From an uncultured Clostridia bacterium (GTDB lineage Bacteria > Bacillota > Clostridia > Oscillospirales > Feifaniaceae), in NCBI GenBank assembly GCA_944376235.1, contig CALWCA010000013.1:1-45163 (forward strand): a DNA stretch of 45,163 nucleotides, in the 5' to 3' direction. Below are positions 15,509 through 23,999 of the stretch, one piece after another; positions within the stretch are counted from its first letter, which is position 1; every line of letters starts with the position of its first letter. The notes under the pieces were generated by a model that saw nothing but the letters and a program-made list of their open reading frames with translations, was not told the origin of the DNA and ran no database searches. The translations under genes and the position numbers were made by a program.

Positions 15509-16690
15509 ATGCCGAGCAAAAAACGGGAAGAGCGCACCTGGGTCGAAATCGACCTCGATGCCATTGCAAACAACTATGCCGTCGCCAGAAGCTTCCTGCG
15601 CGAGCAGACCAAGATGATTGCCGTGGTCAAGGCAAACGCCTACGGCAACGGCGCCCCTCAGGTGGCGCGCCTGCTCGAGGGCGAGCCCGGCGTGTACGGC
15701 TTTGGCGTGGCCAGCTTTGAAGAGGGCATGCGCCTGCGCCGCGCCGAAATCACCAAGCCCATCCTGATTTTGGGCTATACGCCCCCCGGCCGCGCCGCCC
15801 TGCTGGCCGCCAACAGCCTGATTGCCGCCCTGACCGAAGGGGAATATGCCAGATGCCTGTCAAAGGCCGCCTGCGACGCCGGCGTGACGGTGCGCTGCCA
15901 TGTCAAGCTCGACACCGGCATGAACCGGCTGGGCGTCGTGGGCCGCCCCGTGGAGCGCGCCGTGGCCGAAATCGAGGGCATGCTGGCCCTGGAGGGCCTG
16001 CAGGTGGAGGGCATCTTCACCCACTTCGCCGCCTCCAATTGGGAGGACGGCGACTTCACCGCCCGCCAGTTTGAAACCTTTACCGAGGTCCTTGGCAGGC
16101 TGCGCGACAGGGGCCATGCGCTGCCGCTCGCCCACTGCTGCAATTCGGGCGGCGTGGTCTTCCACCCCGAGTGCGAGCTCGACTGCGTGCGCAGCGGCTT
16201 TCTGCTCTACGGCACCCAGCCCGACCCCGACCGCCCCGTGCCGGGCCTCAAAAACCCCATGCAGCTCAAGTCCCAGGTGGCCCAGCTCAAGGAGGTCGGC
16301 CCCGGCGACGTGGTGGGCTACGACTGTACCTACGAGGTGACGCGCCCCATGCGCATCGCCGTGGTGCCCGTGGGCTATGCCGACGGCCTGCCCTTCGGCC
16401 TGTCCAACCGGGGCGAGATGCTGGTGGGCGGACAGCGCGCCCCCATCGTCGGCAAGGTCTGCATGGACCAGACCATGATCGACGTCACCCATATCGACGG
16501 CGTGCGGCGCGGCGATGTCGTCACCGTCTTCGGGCGCGACGGCGGGCAGGAGCTCAGCGTGACCGAGATGGCCGAGCGGGCGGGCGTCTTTGCCCCCGGC
16601 GTCTTCTGCAACCTCAACGCCCGCGTCACCCGCCTGTTTTACCTGGGCGGGGAGCTGGTGGACAGCGAGGTGCCCATGTCGCGCTGGTGA
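15509..16690 (+). CDS. alr: Alanine racemase (first of two paralogues)
   Basis: 393 aa, PLP fold-type III racemase. The lysine in MIAVVKANAYGNGAP binds PLP. Substrate/phosphate residues lie in FTHFAASNWED, LAHCCNSGG and VRSGFLLYGTQP. The second catalytic base, tyrosine, is in the GYDCTYEV region, and VPVGYADGLPFGLSN with CMDQTMIDVTHI completes the C-terminal beta domain. It makes D-alanine for peptidoglycan. I chose the ATG at 15509 (GGAGGG upstream); the frame is open far upstream, through the T-box minisatellite, but that part is not coding. Divergent from the pheST leader; followed by a terminator. Confidence 0.95.
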   Translation: MPSKKREERTWVEIDLDAIANNYAVARSFLREQTKMIAVVKANAYGNGAPQVARLLEGEPGVYGFGVASFEEGMRLRRAEITKPILILGYTPPGRAALLAANSLIAALTEGEYARCLSKAACDAGVTVRCHVKLDTGMNRLGVVGRPVERAVAEIEGMLALEGLQVEGIFTHFAASNWEDGDFTARQFETFTEVLGRLRDRGHALPLAHCCNSGGVVFHPECELDCVRSGFLLYGTQPDPDRPVPGLKNPMQLKSQVAQLKEVGPGDVVGYDCTYEVTRPMRIAVVPVGYADGLPFGLSNRGEMLVGGQRAPIVGKVCMDQTMIDVTHIDGVRRGDVVTVFGRDGGQELSVTEMAERAGVFAPGVFCNLNARVTRLFYLGGELVDSEVPMSRW

Positions 16691-16705
16691 CAAAAAAACA
16701 GCAGG

Positions 16706-16750
16706 AAAAAGGGGGGCGCGCAGGCTAAGGGATGCAGCGCCCCCTTTTTT
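16706..16750 (+). terminator. Terminator of the first alr gene
   Basis: Stem GGGGGCGC (16712-16719) with GCGCCCCC (16737-16744), extended by A/T pairing, then T6. Confidence 0.75.
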
Positions 16751-17147
16751 GAGGGCGCGCCCTTTGAAGCCGCCCCTTGGAAAGGCACCCCGTGCTTTGT
16801 CAAGAGGGACAGCCCTGCGCGCGTTTGCCGCACACAAGAGAACAGGGCGGCGCGCCCTCCTGCGGCCGTGGGGGCGCCGCCCCGCCCGGAAGGGAAAAAG
16901 CCGCGCAGGCTGCGGCAAAGGGGCGGCGCCAAGCGGGCCCTTTCAGGGGCCCGCCGGGGCTAAGCGGCCGGGCAGGGCCGCAGGGCGCGCGCCGGGATAT
17001 TGTACCTCGCCCGGAAGGGGCGGCGAGCCGGGAGGGTGTGCCGGCCGCCCGCAGGAGGAGGGGCGCCCGGCCTGCACCTTTTGCATACGCGGCGGGGAGG
17101 GAGCTGTCCTTTGGTCAAGAACAGATAAAAAATTTAGGAAACATTCG
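16751..17147. other. GC-rich spacer between the alr genes
   Basis: No gene supported. Only GC-rich sequence with short stems such as GGGCCC-containing palindromes near 16940-16960. Confidence 0.4.
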
Positions 17148-17176
17148 TTGTCAGGGGCGGGAACCTGTGATATAAT
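17148..17176 (+). promoter_or_regulatory. Promoter of the second alr gene
   Basis: TTGTCA at 17148-17153, TATAAT at 17171-17176, 17-bp spacing; strong. Confidence 0.85.
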
Positions 17177-17247
17177 TTCCAAAAGCGGTGTTTTTTCTAA
17201 AATTTGAGAAAAAATGCCAAATTTGTTTCACAGGGAGGATTGGCACC

Positions 17248-18426
17248 ATGAAAAGCCGCGCAATGAGCAGGACCTGGGTCGAGGTCGACCTTGACGTCAT
17301 TCGGGAAAATTACAAGATCGCACGCTCCAAAATCAAGGATTCCACCGCATTCATCGCCGTTGTCAAGGCAAACGCCTACGGCAACGGCGCACCGGTTGTG
17401 GCCGCAGCCCTCGAGAGCGAGCCCGGGCTCTACGCCTTCGCCGTGGCCAGCTTCGGCGAGGCCGAGCAGCTGCGTGCGCGCGGCGTCAAAAAGCCCATCC
17501 TCATCCTGGGCTATACGGCGCCCCACCTGGCCCCCGACCTCTACCGCATGGACCTCACCACCGCCATCGTCTCGGGGGAGTATGCCAGGGCGCTCAACCG
17601 CTACGCCAAGGAGGCGGGCTGCACCGTCAAGGGCCATATCAAGATCGACTCGGGCATGAGCCGGCTGGGCATCGTCAACCACCACCCAGACCAGCTGGAG
17701 CAGGCCGTGGCCGAGGCCGAGGAGATGCTCTCCTGCGAGCGCCTGGAAATCGACGGCATCTTTACCCACTTCGCCACCTCGGGCTGGAAGGACACCGAGT
17801 TTACCGACATGCAGTTTCGCAACTTCAAGGCCGTGCTCGACGCCCTCGCCCAAAAGGGCTACCGCCTGCCCCGCGCCCACTGCTGCAATTCGGGCGCCGT
17901 GGCCTTCCACCCCGAGTGCGAGCTGCAGACCGTGCGCTCGGGCTCGCTGCTCTACGGCTTCCAGCCCGACCCCACCCGTCCCGTCGCGGGCCTGCGAAGC
18001 CCCATTTCGCTCAAGTCCTGCGTGGGACAAATCAAACAGCTTGAGCGCGGAGACAAAATCGGTTATAATTGTACCTATGAGGTGCAGGGCAGCATGACCA
18101 TCGCCGTGGTGCCCATCGGCTATGCCGACGGCCTGCCCTACGGCATGTCCAATCAGGGCTGCATCCTGGTCAACGGAAAGCGCGCGCCGGTGGTGGGCAC
18201 CATCTGCATGGATCAGATGATGGTGGATATCACCGGCATCGAGGGCGTCCGCCCCGGCCAGACCGTGACCCTTTTCGGGGAGGACAACGACGAGATGCTG
18301 TCATTGGGAGAGCTGTGTTCCTCCATCGGCGCCTTCCCGCCTCAGTTCCTGACAAACATCACAGGCCGCGTGCCAAGAGTCTATTTCAAAGACGGCGTCT
18401 CGGTGGGCTACGAGGCCCTCGACTGA
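17248..18426 (+). CDS. alr: Alanine racemase paralogue (second copy)
   Basis: 392 aa and clearly paralogous to the preceding gene along its whole length: RTWVEVDLDVIRENYK, the PLP lysine in IAVVKANAYGNGAP, FTHFATSGWKDTEF, RAHCCNSGAVAFHPECEL, GYNCTYEV and CMDQMMVDITGI. Start: ATG with GGGAGG. It has its own strong promoter. One copy may serve another amino acid (serine, for instance) or another growth condition; the sequence alone does not say. The next gene is the MazF-type toxin, as in the alr-endoA order of Bacilli. Confidence 0.95.
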   Translation: MKSRAMSRTWVEVDLDVIRENYKIARSKIKDSTAFIAVVKANAYGNGAPVVAAALESEPGLYAFAVASFGEAEQLRARGVKKPILILGYTAPHLAPDLYRMDLTTAIVSGEYARALNRYAKEAGCTVKGHIKIDSGMSRLGIVNHHPDQLEQAVAEAEEMLSCERLEIDGIFTHFATSGWKDTEFTDMQFRNFKAVLDALAQKGYRLPRAHCCNSGAVAFHPECELQTVRSGSLLYGFQPDPTRPVAGLRSPISLKSCVGQIKQLERGDKIGYNCTYEVQGSMTIAVVPIGYADGLPYGMSNQGCILVNGKRAPVVGTICMDQMMVDITGIEGVRPGQTVTLFGEDNDEMLSLGELCSSIGAFPPQFLTNITGRVPRVYFKDGVSVGYEALD

Positions 18427-18881
18427 GCCCTCCTGCAAAGACAACGGGCAGCACGCCGCGCGCCGGACAGGCTCTTTTCCCGAGAGAGGCGGCCTGCCGC
18501 AAGGCTGCCGTGCCGTGCGGGCGGGCCTGCCGCAAAAAAAGGCTGTCCCGCGCCGTCCCGTGCGCACGGACGGGGCTCCGCGCGCGGGCGGGAGGCCCTG
18601 CGATGGTGTCGCCAATGCCGTCAAGCAGCAGCGCGGACGGGGCTCCGCGCGCGGGCGGGAGGCCCTGCCGCAAGGCTGCCGTGCCGTGCGGGCGGGCCTG
18701 CCGCAGAGGTGTCCCTCAAGGCCGGGACAAGGGCATCGTCGCTTTGCGGATATTTCAAGACCTGCCAAAATCCGACATCGCCGCATAAGATGGAATGCGG
18801 GTGAATAAAAAACCCGCAGGACAGGCAAAAATAGGGATGGAGCACATCCGAAATTTTTGCATGGTTGGAGCGTGAAGGAGC
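18427..18881. other. Spacer between alr and mazF with duplicated segments
   Basis: A 42-bp segment occurs at 18493-18534 and 18664-18705, and a 35-bp segment at 18567-18601 and 18634-18668, all apparently identical. No antitoxin gene can be seen. A 26-codon frame ends at about 18874, just before the toxin start, and begins inside a TGCGGGT/ACCCGCA stem, so I do not call it. Confidence 0.5.
18493..18705. repeat. Interleaved 42-bp and 35-bp direct repeats
   Basis: Copies at 18493-18534/18664-18705 and 18567-18601/18634-18668. The repeats share CGGGCGGG-type cores, suggesting nested duplication. Confidence 0.75.
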
Positions 18882-19238
18882 TTGACAGTCAAACGAGGAG
18901 ATATCTACTATGCCGATCTCAGTCCCGTCGTGGGCAGTGAGCAGGGCGGCGTGCGCCCCGTGCTCATCATCCAAAACGACGTGGGCAACCGATACAGTCC
19001 CACCGTTATCGCGGCGGCCATCACCAGCCAGGTGGGAAAGGCCCGCCTGCCCACGCACATTGAGATCCTGGCGGAAAAGGGCTACGGCTTACACAAGGAC
19101 TCCATCGTGCTGCTGGAGCAGGTGAGGACGCTGGACAAAAAGCGTCTTAAGGAAAAGATGGGACACCTCGATTCCGCCGCCATGGAGCGCGTCAATGAAG
19201 CCTTGTCGGTCAGCTTTGGCCTCGACAGCGTTCTGTAA
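18882..19238 (+). CDS. MazF/PemK-family endoribonuclease toxin (EndoA type)
   Basis: 118 aa, the usual length. Closely matches the Bacillus EndoA signature: [58 protein letters not shown] and [17 protein letters not shown]. The catalytic Arg (GGVRP) and the Thr/Ser of AAITSQ are present. It cleaves mRNA at short sequence motifs. The start is TTG at 18882, deduced from the family N-terminus; ribosome-site spacing is awkward (AAGGAG one base away, or GGAG 11 bases away), so expression may be low. No antitoxin gene precedes it, unlike ndoAI-ndoA of Bacilli. Co-transcribed with the secreted protein 36 bp downstream. Confidence 0.93.
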   Translation: MTVKRGDIYYADLSPVVGSEQGGVRPVLIIQNDVGNRYSPTVIAAAITSQVGKARLPTHIEILAEKGYGLHKDSIVLLEQVRTLDKKRLKEKMGHLDSAAMERVNEALSVSFGLDSVL

Positions 19239-19274
19239 CACAAATAAAACACAACACAAAGGGGAAAAACAACC

Positions 19275-19928
19275 ATGAAAAAGCGCATTGTCACTGTTCT
19301 GACGGTGGCCGCCCTGGCCGTCGCCCTGGCCTGCGGCGCCGTTTTCGCTTCGGGAACGGCGGAAGATCCGCTCGTCTCGCTGAGCTACCTCAACAGCGTT
19401 GTCATTCCACAACTGACAACCATGATTGAGCAGAAGGTGGGAGAAGCGGCAGGCGAGGGCCAGATTGCGGCGGTCGACGAGCAGAAGCTGCAGGAGCTTG
19501 TCGCCCAAGAGGTGGCAAATGCGCTGTCGGGAGAGGGCTCGCAGGACGGCGGGGGCGCCGAAACGGGCACCGGCACGGAAAATTCCGGCCAGGAGGGCCC
19601 GGAGGGCCAAACGTCCGGCGAAGAGACGCCCGGGCAGTCGGCCTCGGCCGCGCAGTATGAGGCCGTGCAGCTCTTTGAGGGCCAGACCATCGTGGGCACG
19701 CAGGGCGGCATTGAGGTGCTGCTGCGCAGGGGGACCTTTGTGTGCGTCGACCCCGACGGGCAGAAGATCACCAATGTCACCAAGGGCGGCGAGGCCGGCA
19801 ACGGCAACGAGCTGACGCTGCAAAACCTCTACCTCATCCCCCGCAGCGACGGACGCGGCATCACCTGCACCTCGTCGGAGGGCTGGGTGATGGTGCGCGG
19901 AGATTACTCGATTTCGGCAGCCGGATGA
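19275..19928 (+). CDS. Secreted protein of unknown function
   Basis: 217 aa. Signal peptide (KKRIVTVLTVAALAVALACG, probable cleavage near AVFAS). Residues 32-80 (DPLVSLSYLNSVVIPQLTTM, then a helical EQKLQELVAQEV segment) form a module seen in unnamed clostridial exported proteins. Residues 85-125 are a Gly/Glu/Thr-rich linker. Residues 128-217 form a beta-rich domain (LFEGQTIVGTQGGIEVLLRR, GEAGNGNELTLQNLYLIPRS, GRGITCTSSEGWVMVRGDYS). I recognise no enzyme motif. Start: ATG with AAAGGGG. The toxin gene upstream is only 36 bp away. Confidence 0.85.
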   Translation: MKKRIVTVLTVAALAVALACGAVFASGTAEDPLVSLSYLNSVVIPQLTTMIEQKVGEAAGEGQIAAVDEQKLQELVAQEVANALSGEGSQDGGGAETGTGTENSGQEGPEGQTSGEETPGQSASAAQYEAVQLFEGQTIVGTQGGIEVLLRRGTFVCVDPDGQKITNVTKGGEAGNGNELTLQNLYLIPRSDGRGITCTSSEGWVMVRGDYSISAAG

Positions 19929-20682
19929 CCTGCCGCTTGTGCGGCGTCTCCGGCAAGCCCGCCTGGAAATTCGGGTTTTTCAAAAATCAAGGGCCTTTGC
20001 GGCAGTCGGAAGGGCTGCGCGGGGCCAAATCCCCCGCCCTGTCGCTCCCCCCTTTGAAAAAGGGAGGAAGACACACAAGGCGGCGGGAAGGGGGGCCCCG
20101 GTGCGCACCATGCGCACCGGGGCCCCCCTTTTTTTTGTGCTGCGAAGCAAAAAACCCGAGAGCTCTGTGGGAGAGAAAGGGGATTTCAAGAGGCTTTTTG
20201 CACCGGGGCGGGGTGGTCGGAGCTTTTGAAGGGCCAACGGCCGGCGCAGGCTTCGCTTTGCCAAAGGGCAGGGGTGAAAAAAGGGGCCGGCGCGCTGCGC
20301 AGGGGAGGGGGCCCGCACCGCCCTGGCGGGGCAGACTGCCCCGCCGGCCCCGGGGCGGGGGTTTGAGGAAAAGGGTGCGGGAGGGGGGGAAGGCAGGGCG
20401 GGGGAGGGTGTGCCGCAGCAGGGAAAAAGGCCCCCGCCCCGGGGGAGCGCGCCGCAGGGGCGCGGGGGCGGTGCGGGGCGGGGTGCGGGGGAGGCGGGCG
20501 GGAGAGAGACGGGGCGCAAGGGGGGAGGCGCCGGCCCTGAGCCCTGCCGGGGCTTTGGCGAAGGAGCGGAGGGCGGGGCTTTGGCGTCAAGCACCGGGGA
20601 AGTGTGGCGCGGGGGGCGCGTCCGGGAGAAAGCCCCTCGGGGGGGGGGGTTAAAGGCCCTGCCCCCTGCGGGGGAGCAAAAA
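19929..20682. other. Gene-free, extremely GC-rich spacer
   Basis: No gene supported; open frames on both strands are Arg/Gly/Pro low complexity. Contains the terminator at 20091-20135. Confidence 0.5.
20091..20135 (+). terminator. Strong intrinsic terminator
   Basis: 17-bp perfect stem (20091-20107 with 20111-20127), loop CCA, then a T8 run. It is about 160 bp past the secreted-protein gene. Its stem shares GGCCCCGGTGCGC with the terminator at 20683-20719. Confidence 0.9.
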
Positions 20683-20719
20683 AAGGGCCCCGGTGCGCGG
20701 GGCGCGCACCGGGGCCCTT
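20678..20719 (-). terminator. Terminator of the homocysteine methyltransferase gene
   Basis: 16-bp perfect stem (20683-20698 with 20704-20719). On the minus strand it is followed by a T7 run. Confidence 0.9.
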
Positions 20720-20759
20720 GCTGCCGCCCGGCCTAAAGGGGGCGCGGGGGAAAGGAGGG

Positions 20760-21977
20760 TCAGAGGATCAGTCCGTAGCGCTCGCAAAGCGGCAGCAGCG
20801 CGTCGTCGGAGAGGCCGCCCTCGTAGAGGGCGCGGCCCTGGTACTGGCGCAGCGCCTGCTCGAGCAGGGCGGCGTCGTCGCACACCAGGCACAGGGGCTT
20901 TTGGATGAGGTGCTGGCAGTCGGCAAAGGTTTGGAGCTGCTCGCGGCTGTCGATGGAAAGGGCGACGACCGGCTCGTCCGAATCGGCGGCCCCGATGAGC
21001 GCGTCCTCCAGGTCGTCGGTGCAGCACAGCACGGTGCCGACCGGGGTGTCGGGAGAGAGCGGCAGGGCACGCTGTCCGGTGGCGCAGGGCAGCAGCTCGT
21101 CAAAGGCGAAGGCGGGCGGCGCCACGGCCTGCCCGCGCAGCCTGTCGGCCAGGGCGGCGATGTGCTCGGGGGTGGTGCCGCAGCAGCCCCCGAAGATGCC
21201 CACCCCGGCGGCGGCCATGTCGCCTGCGCAGGCCGCAAACTCCTGCGGCGGGCAGTGGTAGACCGTCTTGCCGTTTTCGACCTGAGGCAGCCCGGCGTTG
21301 GGCTTGGCCAGCAGGGGCACCTGCGCATAGCGCGACAGGCGCTGCAGGTGCGGCAGCATCTGGACGGGGCCGGTGGAGCAGTTCATGCCAAAGGCCGAGA
21401 TGCCCATGCCCTGCATGACGAGGGCGGCCGCCGTGATGTCGGTGCCACTGAGCGTTTTTCCCTGCTCGTCGCAGGAGAAGGAGACAAAGACCGGCTTGGA
21501 GCTCACGCTCCTGACGGCCAGCACCGCCGCCCGCGCCTCGGCCAGCGTGACCATGGTCTCGACCACAAAAAGGTCCACCCCCGCCGCCTCCAGCGCCGCC
21601 GCCTGCTCGGCGTAGACGTCAAAGAGCTCCTCAAAGGTGGTCTCCCCCAGGGGGTAGAGAAAGAGCCCCGTGGGCGAGATGTCGCCCGCGACCAGGGCGG
21701 CGTCGCCCGCAGCCCGGCGCGAGAGCGCCACGAGCTGCCGGTTGTATTCCTCCACCTTGCCGAACAGGCCGTGGCTCTCCAGCTTGACGCGGTTGGCCCC
21801 GAAGGTGGGGGAGTAGACAATTTGGCTGCCGTTTTGCACATAGGCCCTCTGCAGCTCCACGATGGCCTCGGGGTGGGCAAGCGTCCAGGCCTCGGCGCAC
21901 CCGTCGCCCGAAAAGCCGCGCTTTTGCAGCTCGGTGCCGGTGGCACCGTCCAGCAGGATGGGAAGCTCCGGAATCAT
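20760..21977 (-). CDS. Homocysteine S-methyltransferase family protein
   Basis: 405 aa. Residues 1-285 are the Zn-dependent homocysteine methyltransferase barrel (as in the N-terminus of MetH): LLDGATGTELQKRG, SPTFGANRVKL, VAGDISPTGLF, and the zinc ligands C200 (GMNCSTGP) and C265-C266 (GGCCGTTPEHI). The last 110 residues (LSPDTPVGTVLCC, VVALSIDSREQLQTF, KPLCLVCDDAALL) look like a fragment of a barrel-type domain and I do not assign them. Start: ATG with AGGAGG; the frame is open for 290 codons further upstream but that is spacer and RACE antisense frame. With the corrinoid fusion and activator nearby it may accept methyl from a corrinoid protein to form methionine. Confidence 0.92.
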   Translation of the reverse strand: MIPELPILLDGATGTELQKRGFSGDGCAEAWTLAHPEAIVELQRAYVQNGSQIVYSPTFGANRVKLESHGLFGKVEEYNRQLVALSRRAAGDAALVAGDISPTGLFLYPLGETTFEELFDVYAEQAAALEAAGVDLFVVETMVTLAEARAAVLAVRSVSSKPVFVSFSCDEQGKTLSGTDITAAALVMQGMGISAFGMNCSTGPVQMLPHLQRLSRYAQVPLLAKPNAGLPQVENGKTVYHCPPQEFAACAGDMAAAGVGIFGGCCGTTPEHIAALADRLRGQAVAPPAFAFDELLPCATGQRALPLSPDTPVGTVLCCTDDLEDALIGAADSDEPVVALSIDSREQLQTFADCQHLIQKPLCLVCDDAALLEQALRQYQGRALYEGGLSDDALLPLCERYGLIL

Positions 21978-22287
21978 CGCAATTTCCTCCTTATAAAACG
22001 TGGGATGTATTTTGACATGGATCTTGACAGGGGATGGGGGCGGGGGAAGGGGGGCGCGGCAGACGCCCTGACCGAGAAAGGGGCCGGCGCGCAGGCGCCC
22101 TTTGAAAAAATGCCCCGGCGGGGCTGCCGAAAAGGGCGTATACCGGAAAAAGCCCCTGCAAGCCGCCGCAGACTGCCCGGACGGCCTTTGCCGAGGGGGA
22201 TTTGGAAGGGATGCCCGGGCGCGGTATGGGGGAGAAGAAAGAGGCTGTCCCCAAGGCTGCCGGCAGACGCCTTCCTGCCGGCGGCTG
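21978..22287. other. Spacer between RACE and homocysteine methyltransferase genes
   Basis: 310 bp, no gene. An inverted repeat (GCCGGCAG with CTGCCGGC, about 22259-22284) just after the activator stop could attenuate transcription; no clear promoter for the downstream gene. Confidence 0.4.
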
Positions 22288-23811
22288 TCAGTCAAACAGC
22301 AGGTGCTCGGGGAAGGCGCGGGAGAAGTCGGCGTCGCCCGACAGCTCCACATAGGTGCAGCGCCGCGCGATGTCGAAAAGCGCCGCGCGCGCCCGCTCCG
22401 AGAGCAGGGCCTCCCCCGCGCCGGCAAGCGCGGTGTTGCCAAGCGCCGTGATTTTGCCTGCAAGCTGCGGGGGGAACATGCCGATGCGCAGGGCGCTTTG
22501 GGGGTTGAGGCTGCTGCCCAGGCCGCCGGCCAGATACAGCCCGTCCAGCTCGTCCGCCGACAGCCCCGCCCGCCGCAGCAGCACCTCGATGCCGGCCGCC
22601 ACCGCGCCCTTGGCAAGCTGCAGCGCGCGCAGGTCGCCCGCCGTGAGAAAGAGGGAGCGGTCCGGCGTAAAGAAAAAGATGCCGTTGCCGTTTTGGTCCC
22701 GCTCCAGCCAGGGGGCAAGCCCGCGCGGCGCCTCGTCGGGCGGCAGCAGGCGTCCGCTCTGGTCGACGGCGCCCAGCTCCAGCAGCAAAGCCAGCGCGTC
22801 GAGCAGGCCCGAGCCGCACAGGCCCCTGGGCTGCCCGCCGCCAATCACCTCGAGCACGGGGCCTGCGCCGTCCCACGACATGCGCCGCACGGCGCCCGGC
22901 AGGCCGGCCATGCCGCACGAGATGCCCCCGCCCTCAAAGGCGGGGCCGGTGGCCACGGCGCAGCACAAAAAGCCGTCGCCGCAGCGCAGCGCCATCTCGC
23001 CGTTGGTGCCCACGTCCACAAAGAGCGAGCGCCCCCCGAGCAGCCGCCCGCAGGAGAGCAGCCCGGCCGTGATGTCGCCGCCCACATAGCCCGCCACGCA
23101 GGGCGACAGCCGCACCGCAAGCCCCTCCCACTCCAGGGGGGCCTCCTGCCAAAAGAGGGTGGGGGGCGAAAAGGGCGCTTTTGCAATGGAAACGGGCGAC
23201 AGCCCGCAGGCGATATGCTGCATCACGGTGTTGCCCGACAAAAAGAGCTCCCCTGCGCGCTGCCCCGGGGGCAGGTGACGCCGGCACAGCTCCTCCACAA
23301 GCGAGAGCACCTGCCGCCGCAGCACGTCCTGCAGCAGCGCCAGCCCGCCGTCGTGCTCCATGACGTAGGCGATGCGGGTGAGCACGTCGGCCCCGAAGGC
23401 GGCCTGCGCGTTCCAGGCGCCGGCCCTGCCCAGGCTTTGCCCCGTGGACAGGTCAAAGAGCTCGGCCGCGACGGTGGTGGTGCCAAGGTCCACGGCGGCG
23501 CCTGCGCCGCCGCGCGGCGAAAGGGGAAAAGGGGAGAGCGCGCCGGAGGAGACGCCGCAGCAGACCGACGCGTTTGAAGCAAGGGGCAGCGCAAGGCGCA
23601 TGCCGTCGGCAGTTGGCAGGCGGCAGGCCAGCGCCTCTTGAGGGCCTGCGGGGCCCTCGAGCAAAACACGGCATTTCCCGCAGGTGCCCCGCCCCCCGCA
23701 CACGGCCTGCACCGGCAGGCCGGCGCGCCGCAGCACGTCCAGCACCGGCTCGCCCCCGCGCCCCTCCAGGCGCAGCACCCGCTCCCCATGGCGGACGAAA
23801 ATGCTTGACAT
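22288..23811 (-). CDS. Reductive activator of corrinoid enzymes (2Fe-2S plus ASKHA)
   Basis: 507 aa. The N-terminal plant-type [2Fe-2S] ferredoxin domain has C38, C44, C47 and C63 (AVCGGRGTCGKC, then ACRLP). After a linker, an ASKHA/DUF4445 domain shows AVDLGTTTVAAELFDL, FLSGNTVMQH, FVDVGTNGEMALRCGD, CGSGLLDALALLLELGAV and LYLAGGLGSSLNPQSA. Proteins of this layout reduce Co(II) to Co(I) in corrinoid proteins at the cost of ATP. Start: ATG at 23811, 7 bases after AAAGGGA; a TTG two codons upstream is less likely. Promoter with TTGACA and TATGAT upstream. Divergent from the DUF2284/corrinoid-fusion genes, which probably include its client. Confidence 0.95.
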   Translation of the reverse strand: MSSIFVRHGERVLRLEGRGGEPVLDVLRRAGLPVQAVCGGRGTCGKCRVLLEGPAGPQEALACRLPTADGMRLALPLASNASVCCGVSSGALSPFPLSPRGGAGAAVDLGTTTVAAELFDLSTGQSLGRAGAWNAQAAFGADVLTRIAYVMEHDGGLALLQDVLRRQVLSLVEELCRRHLPPGQRAGELFLSGNTVMQHIACGLSPVSIAKAPFSPPTLFWQEAPLEWEGLAVRLSPCVAGYVGGDITAGLLSCGRLLGGRSLFVDVGTNGEMALRCGDGFLCCAVATGPAFEGGGISCGMAGLPGAVRRMSWDGAGPVLEVIGGGQPRGLCGSGLLDALALLLELGAVDQSGRLLPPDEAPRGLAPWLERDQNGNGIFFFTPDRSLFLTAGDLRALQLAKGAVAAGIEVLLRRAGLSADELDGLYLAGGLGSSLNPQSALRIGMFPPQLAGKITALGNTALAGAGEALLSERARAALFDIARRCTYVELSGDADFSRAFPEHLLFD

Positions 23812-23934
23812 AGGCAAATCCCTTTTCTATAATTGCTTTAATTTCCCGGGGGGACGGGGGCCTAGGCCCGGCAGACAAGGGCGGGGCCGCCCCCCTCACG
23901 GACGGCCCTCAAAGGGCCGCCTGACTTGGTTTTC

Positions 23935-23964
23935 ATCATACACACCCCCGGCATTTTCTGTCAA
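23935..23964 (-). promoter_or_regulatory. Promoter of the RACE gene
   Basis: Minus strand TTGACA (plus 23959-23964) and TATGAT (plus 23935-23940), 18-bp spacing. The leader of about 120 nt is GC-rich with short inverted repeats; I see no cobalamin riboswitch. Confidence 0.85.
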
Positions 23965-23999
23965 GCGGTTTTGCACAAAGCAAAAAGGAGGGAAACGGG

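Noticed and set aside
18794-18874. 26-codon frame just before mazF as an antitoxin
   Set aside because: Too short for MazE/NdoAI, no ribosome site, and its start is inside a stem; the peptide shows no DNA-binding motif.
23812-23934. Cobalamin riboswitch in the leader of the corrinoid activator
   Set aside because: The leader of about 120 nt lacks the conserved B12-box and is too short.
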